Program-made: the position numbers and the translations under genes
Shown: piece by piece, positions 45,203 through 54,329 of the stretch
Position numbering within the stretch: the stretch's first letter is position 1
How the letters are laid out: every line of letters starts with the position of its first letter
NCBI GenBank assembly: GCA_020025885.1
Contig: JAHHRJ010000007.1
Location: 1-63,534, forward strand
Direction of reading: 5' to 3'
DNA: 63,534 nt
DNA from: Butyricicoccus sp.
GTDB taxonomy: Bacteria > Bacillota > Clostridia > Oscillospirales > Butyricicoccaceae
The notes under the pieces: generated by a model
Told to the model about the DNA's origin: nothing
Databases searched by the model: none
The model's input: the letters and a program-made list of their open reading frames with translations, nothing else

Positions 45203-45541
45203 TCAGCCTGGCGGCCAAGTCATATCACGTCCAGAGAGCACGTGAAAATGCAGATGGAACACGGACTGTCCAGCCTGTTCTCCAATATTAGAAACCACAC
45301 GGTAACTTTCCATACCCAATTCCTTGCTCAGCTTTGCGATCACGGCAAAAATATGCCCAACCACAGACTGATTCTCAGTTGTAACCGCGGAAACCGATGC
45401 AATATGCTGCTTCGGAATCACGAGAAAATGGGTCGGTGCCTGTGGGTCAATATCGAAAAACGCATAACACAAATCGTCCTCATAAACCTTCTTGGACGGA
45501 ATTTCTCCCGCCGCAATTTTACAGAACAAACAATCCTGCAT
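45203..45541 (-). CDS. HIT family nucleotide hydrolase
   Basis: A 112-residue histidine-triad protein of the HinT/Hit branch. It has the zinc-type C-x-x-C start (DCLFCKIAAGEIPS), a nucleotide-binding core and the catalytic triad HLHFHVL near the C terminus. Such enzymes hydrolyse AMP-lysine or related adenylates, which fits its position right after alaS. GGAGGTCGTTCGAT precedes the ATG. Confidence 0.95.
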   Translation of the reverse strand: MQDCLFCKIAAGEIPSKKVYEDDLCYAFFDIDPQAPTHFLVIPKQHIASVSAVTTENQSVVGHIFAVIAKLSKELGMESYRVVSNIGEQAGQSVFHLHFHVLSGRDMTWPPG

Positions 45542-45567
45542 ATCGAACGACCTCCATTCGTTTTTAT

Positions 45568-48213
45568 TTAGCCCAGCTGTGTCTCAACAATGTTGTTGAC
45601 AGCTTCCAGTGCTTCTTCCAGCTTGGATGCATCCTTACCGCCAGCGGTTGCATTGTCCGGACGGCCACCGCCGCCGCCGCCGCACATCTTAGCAACTTCC
45701 TTGATGATCTTACCAGCATGTGCACCGGTCTTGACTGCCTCCTTGCCGCATACGCAGAGGAAGTTGATCTTACCATCGGATACTGTGGACAAAACTGCGA
45801 CAGTCTTTGGCTCCTGCTCCTTGATCTGGTCACCCATCACACGCATCATATCTGGTGTTACATCAGACAGCTTTGCAGCGATCACGTTGACACCCTTGAT
45901 ATCATGGGATAGGTTATAGAGATCTGCCATCTGCATATTTGCAACCTGTGCACTCAGCTTTTCAACCTGCTTTGCAGAATCTCGCAGTTCACCGAGCAGC
46001 TGATCCACCTTATTCATAAGATCATGCGGTGTGGTCTTGAGTGCCTTGGATGCATCTACGATCACATTCTGCTTTTCCTGCAAGAAGTTCAGAACGCCCT
46101 TACCGGTGAGTGCTTCGATACGACGCACACCAGCTGCAACGGAGCTTTCCGAAATAATCTTGAACAGACCAGCCTGTGCGGTATTCGTCAGATGGGTACC
46201 GCCGCAAAGCTCAACGGAGAAATCACCAGCCTGTACCACGCGCACGGTTGTGCCATACTTTTCACCGAACAGCGCCATTGCACCACGCTTTTTTGCCTCG
46301 TCGATTGGCATTTCCTCGGTGATGACCGGATATGCTGCAAAGATCGCATCATTTACAACATCTTCAATCTTTGCCAGCTCTTCTGGTGTTACCGCTGCAA
46401 AGTGAGTGAAGTCAAAACGTACATGGTCTGCATCTGTGTAAGAACCAGCCTGCTCAACATGGGTACCCAATACCAGACGCAGTGCCTTTTGCAATAAGTG
46501 GGTCGCAGTATGGGAACGTGCGATTGCCTGACGGCGGTTCTTATCAATTGCAGCGATCACAACATCATCGACTGCGATCACACCAGACTCAACGGTACCA
46601 ATGTGCATGAACTTGCCGTCCTTGGTCTTCTGTACATCAGAAATACGGACGAGCATTCCCTTGTCGTTGCGCATGGTACCATAGTCTGCAACCTGACCGC
46701 CCATTTCTGCATAAAACGGAGTGTGATCGAGTACGATGGTCACAGAATCTCCGGTCTGTGCAGAGCCAGCAACTTCACCATCTGCTACGATTGCCAGAAC
46801 AGTTGCCTGCTCCTCATATTCAGAGTAGCCATCGAATCGGGTTTTGATTGCCTTATCCAGTCCCAGATCTTCAGAAGCCCAGCCCAAATCGCCCATCTTC
46901 TTACGATCTTCCCGTGCACGAACGCGCTGCTCATTCATCAGTGCATCAAAACCAGCACGATCAGTGGTCATGCCCTGCTCTTCCAGAATTTCCAGAGTCA
47001 GATCGATCGGGAATCCGTAAGTGTCATACAGTTTAAAAGTATCTGCTGCTGGCAGCTCAGTCTTATCCTCTGCCTTTACAGCTTCCACCATTTCATTCAG
47101 AATGGACAGACCGCTGTCAATAGTTGCTGCAAAACGCGCCTCCTCCATCTCGATTACCTTATGGATATAGTCACTCTTCTGCGCAAGTTCCGGATAATGA
47201 CCCTTGTTTTCTTCAATGACAGTATCAAGCACCTCGGTCAGGAACGGACGGTTGATACCAAGCAGCTTGCCATGACGTGCAGCACGACGGAGCAAACGAC
47301 GGAGTACATAACCACGTCCCTCGTTGGACGGAATAACGCCGTCGCAAACCATCATTGCAGTAGAACGGATATGATCAGTAATCACGCGCAGAGAGATATC
47401 TACCTTGTCGTCTTTGTGGTAGGTCACATTTGCAATACGCTCGATATGCTTCATGATATTACGTACCGTGTCTACCTCGAACAGAGAACCAACGCCCTGT
47501 ACCACGCAAGCCAGACGCTCGAGACCCATGCCAGTATCAATATTCTTCTGTACCAGCTCGGTATAATTGCCCTGTCCGTCGTTGTTAAACTGGGAGAATA
47601 CGTTGTTCCATACTTCCATATAGCGGTCGCAATCACAGCCAACGGTGCAGCCCGGCTTATGGCAGCCGTACTCTTCGCCACGATCGTAATAGATTTCAGA
47701 GCATGGACCACACGGACCAGAACCGTGCTCCCAGAAGTTATCCGCCTTACCAAAACGGAAAATGCGCTCTTCTGGAATACCGATTTCCTTGTTCCAAATC
47801 TCAAATGCCTCGTCATCATCTTCATAGATAGACGGATACAGGCGGTTCGGGTCAATGCCAACCCAGTTTGGAGAAGTCAGGAACTCCCAGCTCCAAGCAA
47901 TTGCTTCACGCTTGAAGTAATCGCCAAAGGAGAAGTTGCCGAGCATTTCGAAATAAGTGCCATGGCGTGCGGTTTTACCAACGTTTTCGATGTCTCCGGT
48001 ACGGATACACTTCTGGCAAGTGGTCACACGGCGGCGCGGCGGCTCCTGCTCACCAGTAAAGAATGGCTTCATTGGTGCCATACCGGAGTTGATGAGCAAA
48101 AGAGATGCGTCATTCTGTGGGATCAAAGAAAAACTTGGCAGGCGCAAGTGCTCTTTGCTCTCAAAAAATGAGAGATACATCTCACGAAGCTCGTTTAAGC
48201 CTCTGTACTGCAT
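45568..48213 (-). CDS. alaS: Alanyl-tRNA synthetase
   Basis: The 881-residue class II synthetase has the aminoacylation domain (MQYRGLNELREMYLSFF; KPFFTGEQEPPRRRVTTCQKC), an editing domain with the zinc ligands in HTATHLL and CGGTHL, and a C-terminal DHHA1/C-Ala domain with a glycine-rich CGGGGGGRPDNATAGG. The ATG at 48213 follows TTGGAGGATTTTATTT; the longer frame would translate the T-box leader. Expression is under the Ala T-box upstream. Confidence 0.98.
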   Translation of the reverse strand: MQYRGLNELREMYLSFFESKEHLRLPSFSLIPQNDASLLLINSGMAPMKPFFTGEQEPPRRRVTTCQKCIRTGDIENVGKTARHGTYFEMLGNFSFGDYFKREAIAWSWEFLTSPNWVGIDPNRLYPSIYEDDDEAFEIWNKEIGIPEERIFRFGKADNFWEHGSGPCGPCSEIYYDRGEEYGCHKPGCTVGCDCDRYMEVWNNVFSQFNNDGQGNYTELVQKNIDTGMGLERLACVVQGVGSLFEVDTVRNIMKHIERIANVTYHKDDKVDISLRVITDHIRSTAMMVCDGVIPSNEGRGYVLRRLLRRAARHGKLLGINRPFLTEVLDTVIEENKGHYPELAQKSDYIHKVIEMEEARFAATIDSGLSILNEMVEAVKAEDKTELPAADTFKLYDTYGFPIDLTLEILEEQGMTTDRAGFDALMNEQRVRAREDRKKMGDLGWASEDLGLDKAIKTRFDGYSEYEEQATVLAIVADGEVAGSAQTGDSVTIVLDHTPFYAEMGGQVADYGTMRNDKGMLVRISDVQKTKDGKFMHIGTVESGVIAVDDVVIAAIDKNRRQAIARSHTATHLLQKALRLVLGTHVEQAGSYTDADHVRFDFTHFAAVTPEELAKIEDVVNDAIFAAYPVITEEMPIDEAKKRGAMALFGEKYGTTVRVVQAGDFSVELCGGTHLTNTAQAGLFKIISESSVAAGVRRIEALTGKGVLNFLQEKQNVIVDASKALKTTPHDLMNKVDQLLGELRDSAKQVEKLSAQVANMQMADLYNLSHDIKGVNVIAAKLSDVTPDMMRVMGDQIKEQEPKTVAVLSTVSDGKINFLCVCGKEAVKTGAHAGKIIKEVAKMCGGGGGGRPDNATAGGKDASKLEEALEAVNNIVETQLG

Positions 48214-48259
48214 AAATAAAATCCTCCAAAAAATTAGAATCAATAAAATAAAACCGTGT

Positions 48260-48299
48260 AAAAAAACAGCTTTCACCCCAATTTAGGGGCGAAAGCTGT
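48260..48299 (-). terminator. T-box attenuator of alaS
   Basis: On the minus strand ACAGCTTTCGCCCC pairs with GGGGTGAAAGCTGT (14 pairs, one G-U) and is followed by seven T. Confidence 0.92.
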
Positions 48300-48479
48300 A
48301 AATACTTCCACGGTACCACCCTAGTTTGCTACAAAAATTTATAGCGTCTCAGGCTTGCTTTAACGCAGCAATTACGTTCTGGTTTCCCAAAATTGCTCCA
48401 GACTAGCTGTGATACCACATCACCGAAGGGCTTCCACCGTCCCCTTCTCTCTATCAGGCTGCACTATATCACTCGGTCT
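48300..48479 (-). promoter_or_regulatory. Alanine-specific T-box leader
   Basis: The minus strand carries the T-box AGGGTGGTACCGTG (48309-48322), the AGAGAG element with its hairpin, and a stem I base of AGAC/GTCT plus GTGATA/TATCAC. The internal loop reads AGCTA, giving specifier GCU (48405-48407) for alanine. Uncharged tRNA-Ala should favour the antiterminator and allow alaS transcription. Confidence 0.93.
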
Positions 48480-48509
48480 TTCATTGCATACATACAATAT
48501 TCCATAAAT

Positions 48510-48537
48510 ATTGTACCACATTTCGTGTGTTTGTCAA
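48510..48537 (-). promoter_or_regulatory. Promoter of alaS
   Basis: A perfect TTGACA and TACAAT on the minus strand, 16 bases apart, just upstream of the T-box leader. Confidence 0.85.
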
Positions 48538-48610
48538 TCATCTGTTTTGTATAGGGAATACTGCATGATTCAACAAGAGCGATTTTGAGAGTATTACAAA
48601 AACTGCATCA

Positions 48611-49489
48611 TCAAACAAAACTAAAATAATGTTTAAGATTTATTTTTAAACGCTGATACCGTTCAGATGCCCATAATTCCATTGGCTCTCCATCAAAAGG
48701 AACCTTTGTTTTTGCCCAAAGTGTCCATAAAAAATCGACATAGATCTTATTTAGCAGCAGCCTTTTCCAATGACTTTTATTTACTGGTTCACCAAAATAT
48801 GCATACATCATCATTTCATCATGCTGTGGTTCAAATGAAGCTTCGATTGAAACGGCTGCCAGATCCCACCAAAAATCGTTCATTCCAGCATATTCCCAGT
48901 CGACCAGATATAATCCGTCATCCCCTTGCACCCAGTTTTCACACAAAGGATCATTGTGGCATGGCACACGACTGAAAGCTCCTTCCTTCTGGTAAATCTG
49001 CATTATGGAATCTTTGATTTTGTCATAATCTGAATACATATCTACTTGATGGTCTTTTATAATACCTTCATAGCATTCTGCAATCTGAAAAGTATTAAAT
49101 TCAATGCCTGTATCAACATTACTCTGATGCAATCGCCTTAAAACAGCAGCCGACTGTTGTATCTTTTCAGGCATTCTCATCAAAGATGCAGACATCGTTT
49201 GTGCACCCCGTATGTATTCAGATACCTTAATGCCTTCATCGCTAAAATACAGCAACGCAGCATCGATTCCAAGATGGCGTATAAACTCCATACTTTTTTT
49301 CTCATCTGGACGCGAAATCATTTTTTCTGTTCCTTCACCGGGAATCCGCACAACAAATGCATCTTTATTTGGAGTGATGACCTTATAAGTACGATTGGTA
49401 AGTCCTCCTAATCGATGAAACTGGATACAAGTATCTTCACCTATTTTTGACATTGTTTCTTTAATAATTTCGAAATCATTATTGTTCAT
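48611..49489 (-). CDS. LicA-like choline/aminoglycoside-type kinase
   Basis: A 292-residue protein of the protein-kinase-like fold used by choline kinases and APH enzymes. It shows the N-lobe GGLTNRTYKV with a following Lys, the catalytic loop CHNDPLCENWV (Asp) and the metal site LVDWEYAG. Closest in style to LicA and other choline/ethanolamine kinases. No lic or teichoic-acid cluster surrounds it, so its natural substrate is uncertain. It is transcribed in the same direction as alaS, with the T-box promoter in between. Confidence 0.75.
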   Translation of the reverse strand: MNNNDFEIIKETMSKIGEDTCIQFHRLGGLTNRTYKVITPNKDAFVVRIPGEGTEKMISRPDEKKSMEFIRHLGIDAALLYFSDEGIKVSEYIRGAQTMSASLMRMPEKIQQSAAVLRRLHQSNVDTGIEFNTFQIAECYEGIIKDHQVDMYSDYDKIKDSIMQIYQKEGAFSRVPCHNDPLCENWVQGDDGLYLVDWEYAGMNDFWWDLAAVSIEASFEPQHDEMMMYAYFGEPVNKSHWKRLLLNKIYVDFLWTLWAKTKVPFDGEPMELWASERYQRLKINLKHYFSFV

Positions 49490-49549
49490 TCTTTCATTCT
49501 CTCATTCTCTACTTTGTTATTATCACTAAATTTTCACAGATAATATAAT

Positions 49550-50773
49550 CTATTTTTTGCGTTCTTTTCGTAGGATCGCAAATGGTGCAATTTCAAATGG
49601 GAATTTCAGCTGGAAGCGCATTTCTGGACGATGCACCATTTCGAGTGCATTGCCATCCTCATCTGTCACCTCGTCTACGGTAAAGACATAAGGCTCCTTC
49701 TGTGGCTGTACCAGTTCCAGAGTCTCACCTGGATAGAAGCGGTTTTTGAGTGTAAATACCGCACTGCCATCTGTATTTGCCTCGGCAAGCAGTCCAGTGA
49801 CTTCCCAATCACGGATATACTGGCTATCCTCATAGTACTGTCCATTTTCTTCTGAACCAAAATAGAAACCAGTATAGTAATTGCGGTGGCTGACCTTTCC
49901 GATCTCATCATGGATATCCTTAGGCAATACAAAGCCCTCTGGATTTTGGCAATATGCATCGACTGCACGGCGGTAAGCGGAGGTAATGCCCGCCGCATAG
50001 TATGCAGTCTTATTGCGTCCCTCGATCTTAAAGGAGTCAATTCCTGCCTGCACGAGTTCCGGCACATGGTCGATCATGCACAGATCCTTGGAGTTATAAA
50101 GATACGTACCGCGTTCGTCCTCTTCTACTGGGAAGTATTCCCCGGGACGCTTTTCCTCCACCAGTGAGTACTTCCAACGGCAAGGCTGCGCACACGCACC
50201 GTGGTTTGCATCCCGTCCGGTCATATACTGCGAGATCAGGCAGCGACCGGAATAGGAAATGCACATTGCACCATGCACAAACGCTTCCAGTTCCAGCTCT
50301 TTTGGGGTATTTGCGCGAATCTTTGCAATATCTTCCAGTGTCAGCTCACGCGCAAGTACAATACGCTCCGCACCCTGATCTGCCCAGAAGTTTGCTGCTT
50401 CATAGCTCAAAATGCTGGTCTGCGTGCTGATATGGAGCGGAACACGTGGTGCATAACGCTTTGCCAGAGAGACAACGCTTACATCAGCAGCGATCAACGC
50501 ATCTGCGCTGCAATCTTGTACGCGCTCCAAATATGCTGGTAAGCTCTCAAGATCTTCATTAGATGGAATGATATTGACGGTGATATAGCACTTCACGCCG
50601 CGTGCATGTGCATATGCAATGCCCTCGCGCATCTGTGCTTCATTAAAGTTTGTGGCAGCGGCACGCATTCCAAAAGACTCGCCAGCCAGATAGACAGCAT
50701 CAGCACCATATGCGATCGCATATTTTAGCTTTTCCAAATCGCCTGCGGGTGATAAAATTTCAGGTTTTTTCAA
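49550..50773 (-). CDS. U32 family peptidase-like protein
   Basis: A 407-residue U32 protein with the family opening KKPEILSPAGDLEKLKYAI and the signature EAFVHGAMCISYSGRCLIS followed by ACAQPCRW, cysteines that in RlhA/TrhP homologues support tRNA or rRNA hydroxylation. The start is probably a TTG at 50773, because GGAG lies ten bases upstream and the protein then begins as homologues do; the frame further upstream overlaps mltG. In Firmicutes this type follows mltG, as here. Confidence 0.9.
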   Translation of the reverse strand: MKKPEILSPAGDLEKLKYAIAYGADAVYLAGESFGMRAAATNFNEAQMREGIAYAHARGVKCYITVNIIPSNEDLESLPAYLERVQDCSADALIAADVSVVSLAKRYAPRVPLHISTQTSILSYEAANFWADQGAERIVLARELTLEDIAKIRANTPKELELEAFVHGAMCISYSGRCLISQYMTGRDANHGACAQPCRWKYSLVEEKRPGEYFPVEEDERGTYLYNSKDLCMIDHVPELVQAGIDSFKIEGRNKTAYYAAGITSAYRRAVDAYCQNPEGFVLPKDIHDEIGKVSHRNYYTGFYFGSEENGQYYEDSQYIRDWEVTGLLAEANTDGSAVFTLKNRFYPGETLELVQPQKEPYVFTVDEVTDEDGNALEMVHRPEMRFQLKFPFEIAPFAILRKERKK

Positions 50774-50796
50774 AACAAAAAGTCTCCGTTCAGGTG

Positions 50797-52308
50797 TTAA
50801 TTTTTTTGCTGTGCCCAAGCTTTGTCAGCCTTGGCACGATTCTTGTTATGTTGACTATTACTCTTGGCAAAGAGATGCGTTCCATCCGGCATTGCCACAT
50901 AATAATAATAGCCATGCTCCTCTGGGTGTGTTGCCGCATAGAGTGCATTGTAACCAGGGTTACAGATGGGGCCGGGCGGTAATCCCTCATGGCGATACAG
51001 GTTGTAGGGACTATCGAGCTGCTTGTCTGCATCGGTCAGGCGATTGTTATGCCCTACCGCATATTGCAGCGCAGCGTCGATCTGCAAATTTGGGAACTGT
51101 TCCTTATTTTTCAATCGGTTATGGATAACGCCAGAGATCTTTGCAAACTCTGTGCTTTCCTTCGCCTCGCGTTCAATCAAAGAAGCGATGGTCACCACTT
51201 CATGGGTCGTTAGACCGAGTTTTTCAGCTCCTTCTTTAATCTGTGCATCATACTTCTTATCAAAGTTGTTCAGCATCACATTGATGACCTCATGCACCGG
51301 CTGCTTGCTATCCTGGATAAACTCATAGGTGTCTGGGAACAGATATCCTTCAAGCCAGTTGGACTTTGGCGGCTTACGATCCTTTAAGAAGCTATGCTTA
51401 AAGGGATAGGTATTAAGCGCATTATCCAGCAACGCCTGTGAAGTCACATGACCTTCCAGCAGAGCTTGACGGATCTGTGCTGTTGTATAGCCTTCGGGAA
51501 TGGTTACCTTGATCGAAGTTGTGGAAGTGGTCTTTGTCAGTGCGCGCAAAATCTGGCTATAATCCATCGTTGGATTCAAAACATAATTACCCGCAGAAAC
51601 GATCGTTTCACTGTCTCCTTTGACGGCGTTAAACAAACGGAACAGCATTCCATAGTTTACAATGCCGCTGTCATCCAGCTGTTTGCTTACTCCATTGATA
51701 GTCGTATCCTCTGGGATTACAACTTCAATTTCCACATCTGGCTTGACAAGTGCCAATACATCGTTTGCAGAAAAAATCACCACGAGGGACAGGCACACAG
51801 AAATACCCAAAATACAGATAAAGTACAAAGACGCCAGCGCACAGCCAGTCTTATGTGCTTCTTTACTTTTTTGGGAGTCTTTCTTCTTTGGTGTTGGCTT
51901 GTCCCGCTCTGGATTCACGCGGCGCGGCGGCTGTGTGGATGACTGTGCAGTTTGCTTCCGTTGTGTACTTGCTGCGCCTGACCTTGCCGTCGTTGGCTGC
52001 TTACGCGGCGCTGTTTGTTGTCTTGCGCGATCTGTGGTCTGCCACTGGGTCGATGTTCCCGCTGGACGATCCGTAGTGCGCCACTGCGTTGAAGTCCCAG
52101 CTGTACGGTCGGTAGTTCTCCACTGGGTCGAGGTGCCGCCTGTTGTTCCGCTAGTCCGTCTTTGCTGTGGCTGTGTTCTACCAGATGTAGGAGTAGCTGG
52201 ACGGCGACTTGGTGCGGCAGCGGAAGGCGCACGACGAGCAGGTTCCTGACTTTTCCGGATCGGACTGGTCTTTTGTGAATGTTTTGGTGTATAACGACGA
52301 TTTTCCAT
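50797..52308 (-). CDS. mltG: Endolytic murein transglycosylase MltG (YceG-like)
   Basis: MltG cleaves nascent glycan strands at the membrane. The 503-residue protein has an unusually long N-terminal cytoplasmic part (about 150 residues, rich in Thr, Arg, Gln, Pro and Ser with three tandem repeats), one membrane helix (about 155-180) and the YceG domain. The domain contains the catalytic Glu in ASLIEREA and the LPPGPICNPG motif. The N-terminal part is likely disordered and could be phosphorylated or bind partners (inference). It belongs to the long minus-strand operon starting at wecG. Confidence 0.94.
   Translation of the reverse strand: MENRRYTPKHSQKTSPIRKSQEPARRAPSAAAPSRRPATPTSGRTQPQQRRTSGTTGGTSTQWRTTDRTAGTSTQWRTTDRPAGTSTQWQTTDRARQQTAPRKQPTTARSGAASTQRKQTAQSSTQPPRRVNPERDKPTPKKKDSQKSKEAHKTGCALASLYFICILGISVCLSLVVIFSANDVLALVKPDVEIEVVIPEDTTINGVSKQLDDSGIVNYGMLFRLFNAVKGDSETIVSAGNYVLNPTMDYSQILRALTKTTSTTSIKVTIPEGYTTAQIRQALLEGHVTSQALLDNALNTYPFKHSFLKDRKPPKSNWLEGYLFPDTYEFIQDSKQPVHEVINVMLNNFDKKYDAQIKEGAEKLGLTTHEVVTIASLIEREAKESTEFAKISGVIHNRLKNKEQFPNLQIDAALQYAVGHNNRLTDADKQLDSPYNLYRHEGLPPGPICNPGYNALYAATHPEEHGYYYYVAMPDGTHLFAKSNSQHNKNRAKADKAWAQQKN
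52024..52137 (-). repeat. Three tandem 13-codon repeats in mltG
   Basis: Residues about 58-95 are three near-identical copies of GTSTQW-R/Q-TTDR-x-A (39 bp each). Their DNA similarity makes slippage and length variation between strains likely. Confidence 0.85.
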
Positions 52309-52321
52309 TGTAATACCTCAG

Positions 52322-53215
52322 TCAAACAATACCGATGAGCGCTTTTGCAATAAATACGAACAAAAATGCCAAAGAAGCAGCATTTGCTGTAAATTTACTC
52401 AACGAATAATCACTGTGCTGCACATAATGCAGCTTTTTGAATGCCTGCCGAAGTGTGAGCCGTTCGGCAGTCCGCAGCGCCATATATAAGAAAAACAGCG
52501 CAAACAGCAGGGACAGTGCGGGCAGTGTTCGCAAAATTCCGTATACGGTGAATTCTTTGAGTACCCAGCTCAAAAATAAATACAGCGCGATCGACATGGT
52601 TTGCGCGATCACACTATACCAAAATGAGCCGAACGTAAAAGTCAGCCAGCTGAGGAAAAATGCAAAAAGCAAAGCACCCGGAAATTGTGGAAGTGAGCCA
52701 TATAACATAGCAGTGACACAAGACATCACAATTAAAACAGGGCGTGTGCTAATATATTCACTCAGGAACGTCTGAATATATCCGCGTAAATACAAGCTTT
52801 CAAATAGTGCCGGAAAAACAATAGCGCCTAAGATCGCAAAAACGGATACGGCGTTTCCGAAAGGAATTTCCAAAATAGCAAAACGCAGAGAGAATACATC
52901 TGCACGCTGAATACGATAGACCAGATAGTCTATGAAAAAACGTGCACAGGTAACAGACAATCCAATACAGATCGTAAAGAAAACTTTTTCCGCCGTAAAA
53001 TTCGCAACCTTGATTTTTGGGCGAAAGCGTTCTTTTTTGGGCATTAACAAATGTAGCAGCGCAATTGGGATCACCATTGCAACCACATCGAATAGCAGAC
53101 CAAACCACTCTGGATATAAGGTTAAAATACTCGGCAGAAAGGAATTTGCACCAATTAGAAGTGTGAAACAGACAAAAAGCGATAGACATAACCGCAGGGC
53201 AGATTTACTTTTCAT
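52322..53215 (-). CDS. CPBP-like membrane protein with degenerate active site
   Basis: A 297-residue protein with about eight membrane segments. The region FPALFESLYLRGYIQTFL resembles motif 1 of CPBP/CAAX proteases (EExxxR), but the first Glu is Phe, and the motif 2 His is not visible (MLYGSLPQ). It therefore looks like a non-catalytic CPBP relative, or a protein only distantly of that family. It overlaps fthC by four bases (ATGA) and precedes mltG by 13 bp. Confidence 0.65.
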   Translation of the reverse strand: MKSKSALRLCLSLFVCFTLLIGANSFLPSILTLYPEWFGLLFDVVAMVIPIALLHLLMPKKERFRPKIKVANFTAEKVFFTICIGLSVTCARFFIDYLVYRIQRADVFSLRFAILEIPFGNAVSVFAILGAIVFPALFESLYLRGYIQTFLSEYISTRPVLIVMSCVTAMLYGSLPQFPGALLFAFFLSWLTFTFGSFWYSVIAQTMSIALYLFLSWVLKEFTVYGILRTLPALSLLFALFFLYMALRTAERLTLRQAFKKLHYVQHSDYSLSKFTANAASLAFLFVFIAKALIGIV

Positions 53216-53778
53216 CGTGCTTTATGCACCTGCCTTTCGGTCAGAATGTAATGACATGGGATATCGGTCTTTTCTCTTGGCAGAGGTATACTTTGCAGAC
53301 GGTTTTCTGCGCAAAGTGCAATCATGCATATATCTCCTGCCTGCGCCAGAAAGCGGTCATAATATCCACCGCCGTAGCCAAGGCGATATCCAGAAAAATC
53401 CGCGGCAAGACAAGGAACAATACACAAATCAATTTGAGTTGGCATAACGATTGGTGTACTGTCGTCTGGCTCTCGGATACCAAAGCGACCAGCACGCAGG
53501 GCGTCTAATGTGCGTATCCTGCGTGCGGTCATCTCCCCCGGCGCTTCACAGCGGGGTACACAGAGCGTTTTGCCCTGTGCCAGTGTGAATGCCAGAATTT
53601 CATTGGTTGAGAGCTCGAGCTCCGTCGAGCAATAACAAAACACAGTCTTTGCCTGCTGATACATAGACAAAGAAAATAGTGTCTGCGCCATAATTTGCGC
53701 GCGTGCACTTTGCTCCAAAGGAGTTTCCAGCGCACGCTGCTGCAAAATTTGTTTTCGAATGGCTGCCTTATCGTTCAT
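53212..53778 (-). CDS. 5-formyltetrahydrofolate cyclo-ligase
   Basis: Converts 5-formyl-THF to 5,10-methenyl-THF with ATP. The 188-residue protein has the N-terminal KxxxRKQILQQR pattern, FCYCSTELELST and the signature RLGYGGGYYDRFL. The ATG at 53778 overlaps the stop region of the DJ-1 gene by 11 bases and has no clear ribosome site, so coupling is likely. The frame extending to 53964 lies inside the DJ-1 gene. It is a folate enzyme in the operon that also holds the thyX relic. Confidence 0.92.
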   Translation of the reverse strand: MNDKAAIRKQILQQRALETPLEQSARAQIMAQTLFSLSMYQQAKTVFCYCSTELELSTNEILAFTLAQGKTLCVPRCEAPGEMTARRIRTLDALRAGRFGIREPDDSTPIVMPTQIDLCIVPCLAADFSGYRLGYGGGYYDRFLAQAGDICMIALCAENRLQSIPLPREKTDIPCHYILTERQVHKAR

Positions 53779-54313
53779 AGCAAACAGCAGCGGCAATCTC
53801 GTCCGCCTTCTGCTTTCCACACAGCAGTTCACACATCTTGAAGCCGAGCGCAAATGCAGCACCCGCGCCGCGTCCTGTGATAAAGTGTCCATCCTGTACG
53901 CATGGTACTGGTTGCGGCTCTGCACCTTCCATGCCAGACTCCATGCCCGGATAACAAGTTGCACATTTGCCCTTCAGCATTCCCATTTTACCAAGGACGA
54001 CAGACGGTGCTGCACAGATCGCTGCAACATATGCGCCGCGTGCATCCATTTTCTCAATGCACTCTCGTACAAATGCAGAATCATGTAGGTTGTGTGCGCC
54101 CGGCAGTCCGCCTGGCAGATAGATCATCTGTGCCTCTGCCAGATTTACTTCTTCTGGCAGCACATCTGCAACGATCGGAACTTGGTGGGAGCTGACCACT
54201 GTCTTCCCTGTGACGCCAACAGTCTTCACCGAAACACCGCTTCGACGCAGCAGATCAACTGGGATCAGCGCTTCCACTTCCTCAAATCCTTCTGCTAAAA
54301 ATACATAGACCAT
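53768..54313 (-). CDS. DJ-1/PfpI family protein
   Basis: A 181-residue flavodoxin-like protein of the DJ-1/ThiJ subgroup. The family Glu is in AEGFEEVEA and the nucleophile elbow Cys in AAICAAP. Members include glyoxalase III/deglycase candidates and redox sensors; the substrate is not known. The ATG at 54313 is preferred because GGAGG is nine bases upstream, while an ATG at 54322 touches that site. Confidence 0.93.
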   Translation of the reverse strand: MVYVFLAEGFEEVEALIPVDLLRRSGVSVKTVGVTGKTVVSSHQVPIVADVLPEEVNLAEAQMIYLPGGLPGAHNLHDSAFVRECIEKMDARGAYVAAICAAPSVVLGKMGMLKGKCATCYPGMESGMEGAEPQPVPCVQDGHFITGRGAGAAFALGFKMCELLCGKQKADEIAAAVCYER

Positions 54314-54329
54314 GGTTTGCATCCTCCTT

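Noticed and set aside
46498..48171. 557-codon plus-strand frame opposite alaS
   Set aside because: Shadow frame; no ribosome site and no recognisable features, while alaS is unambiguous.
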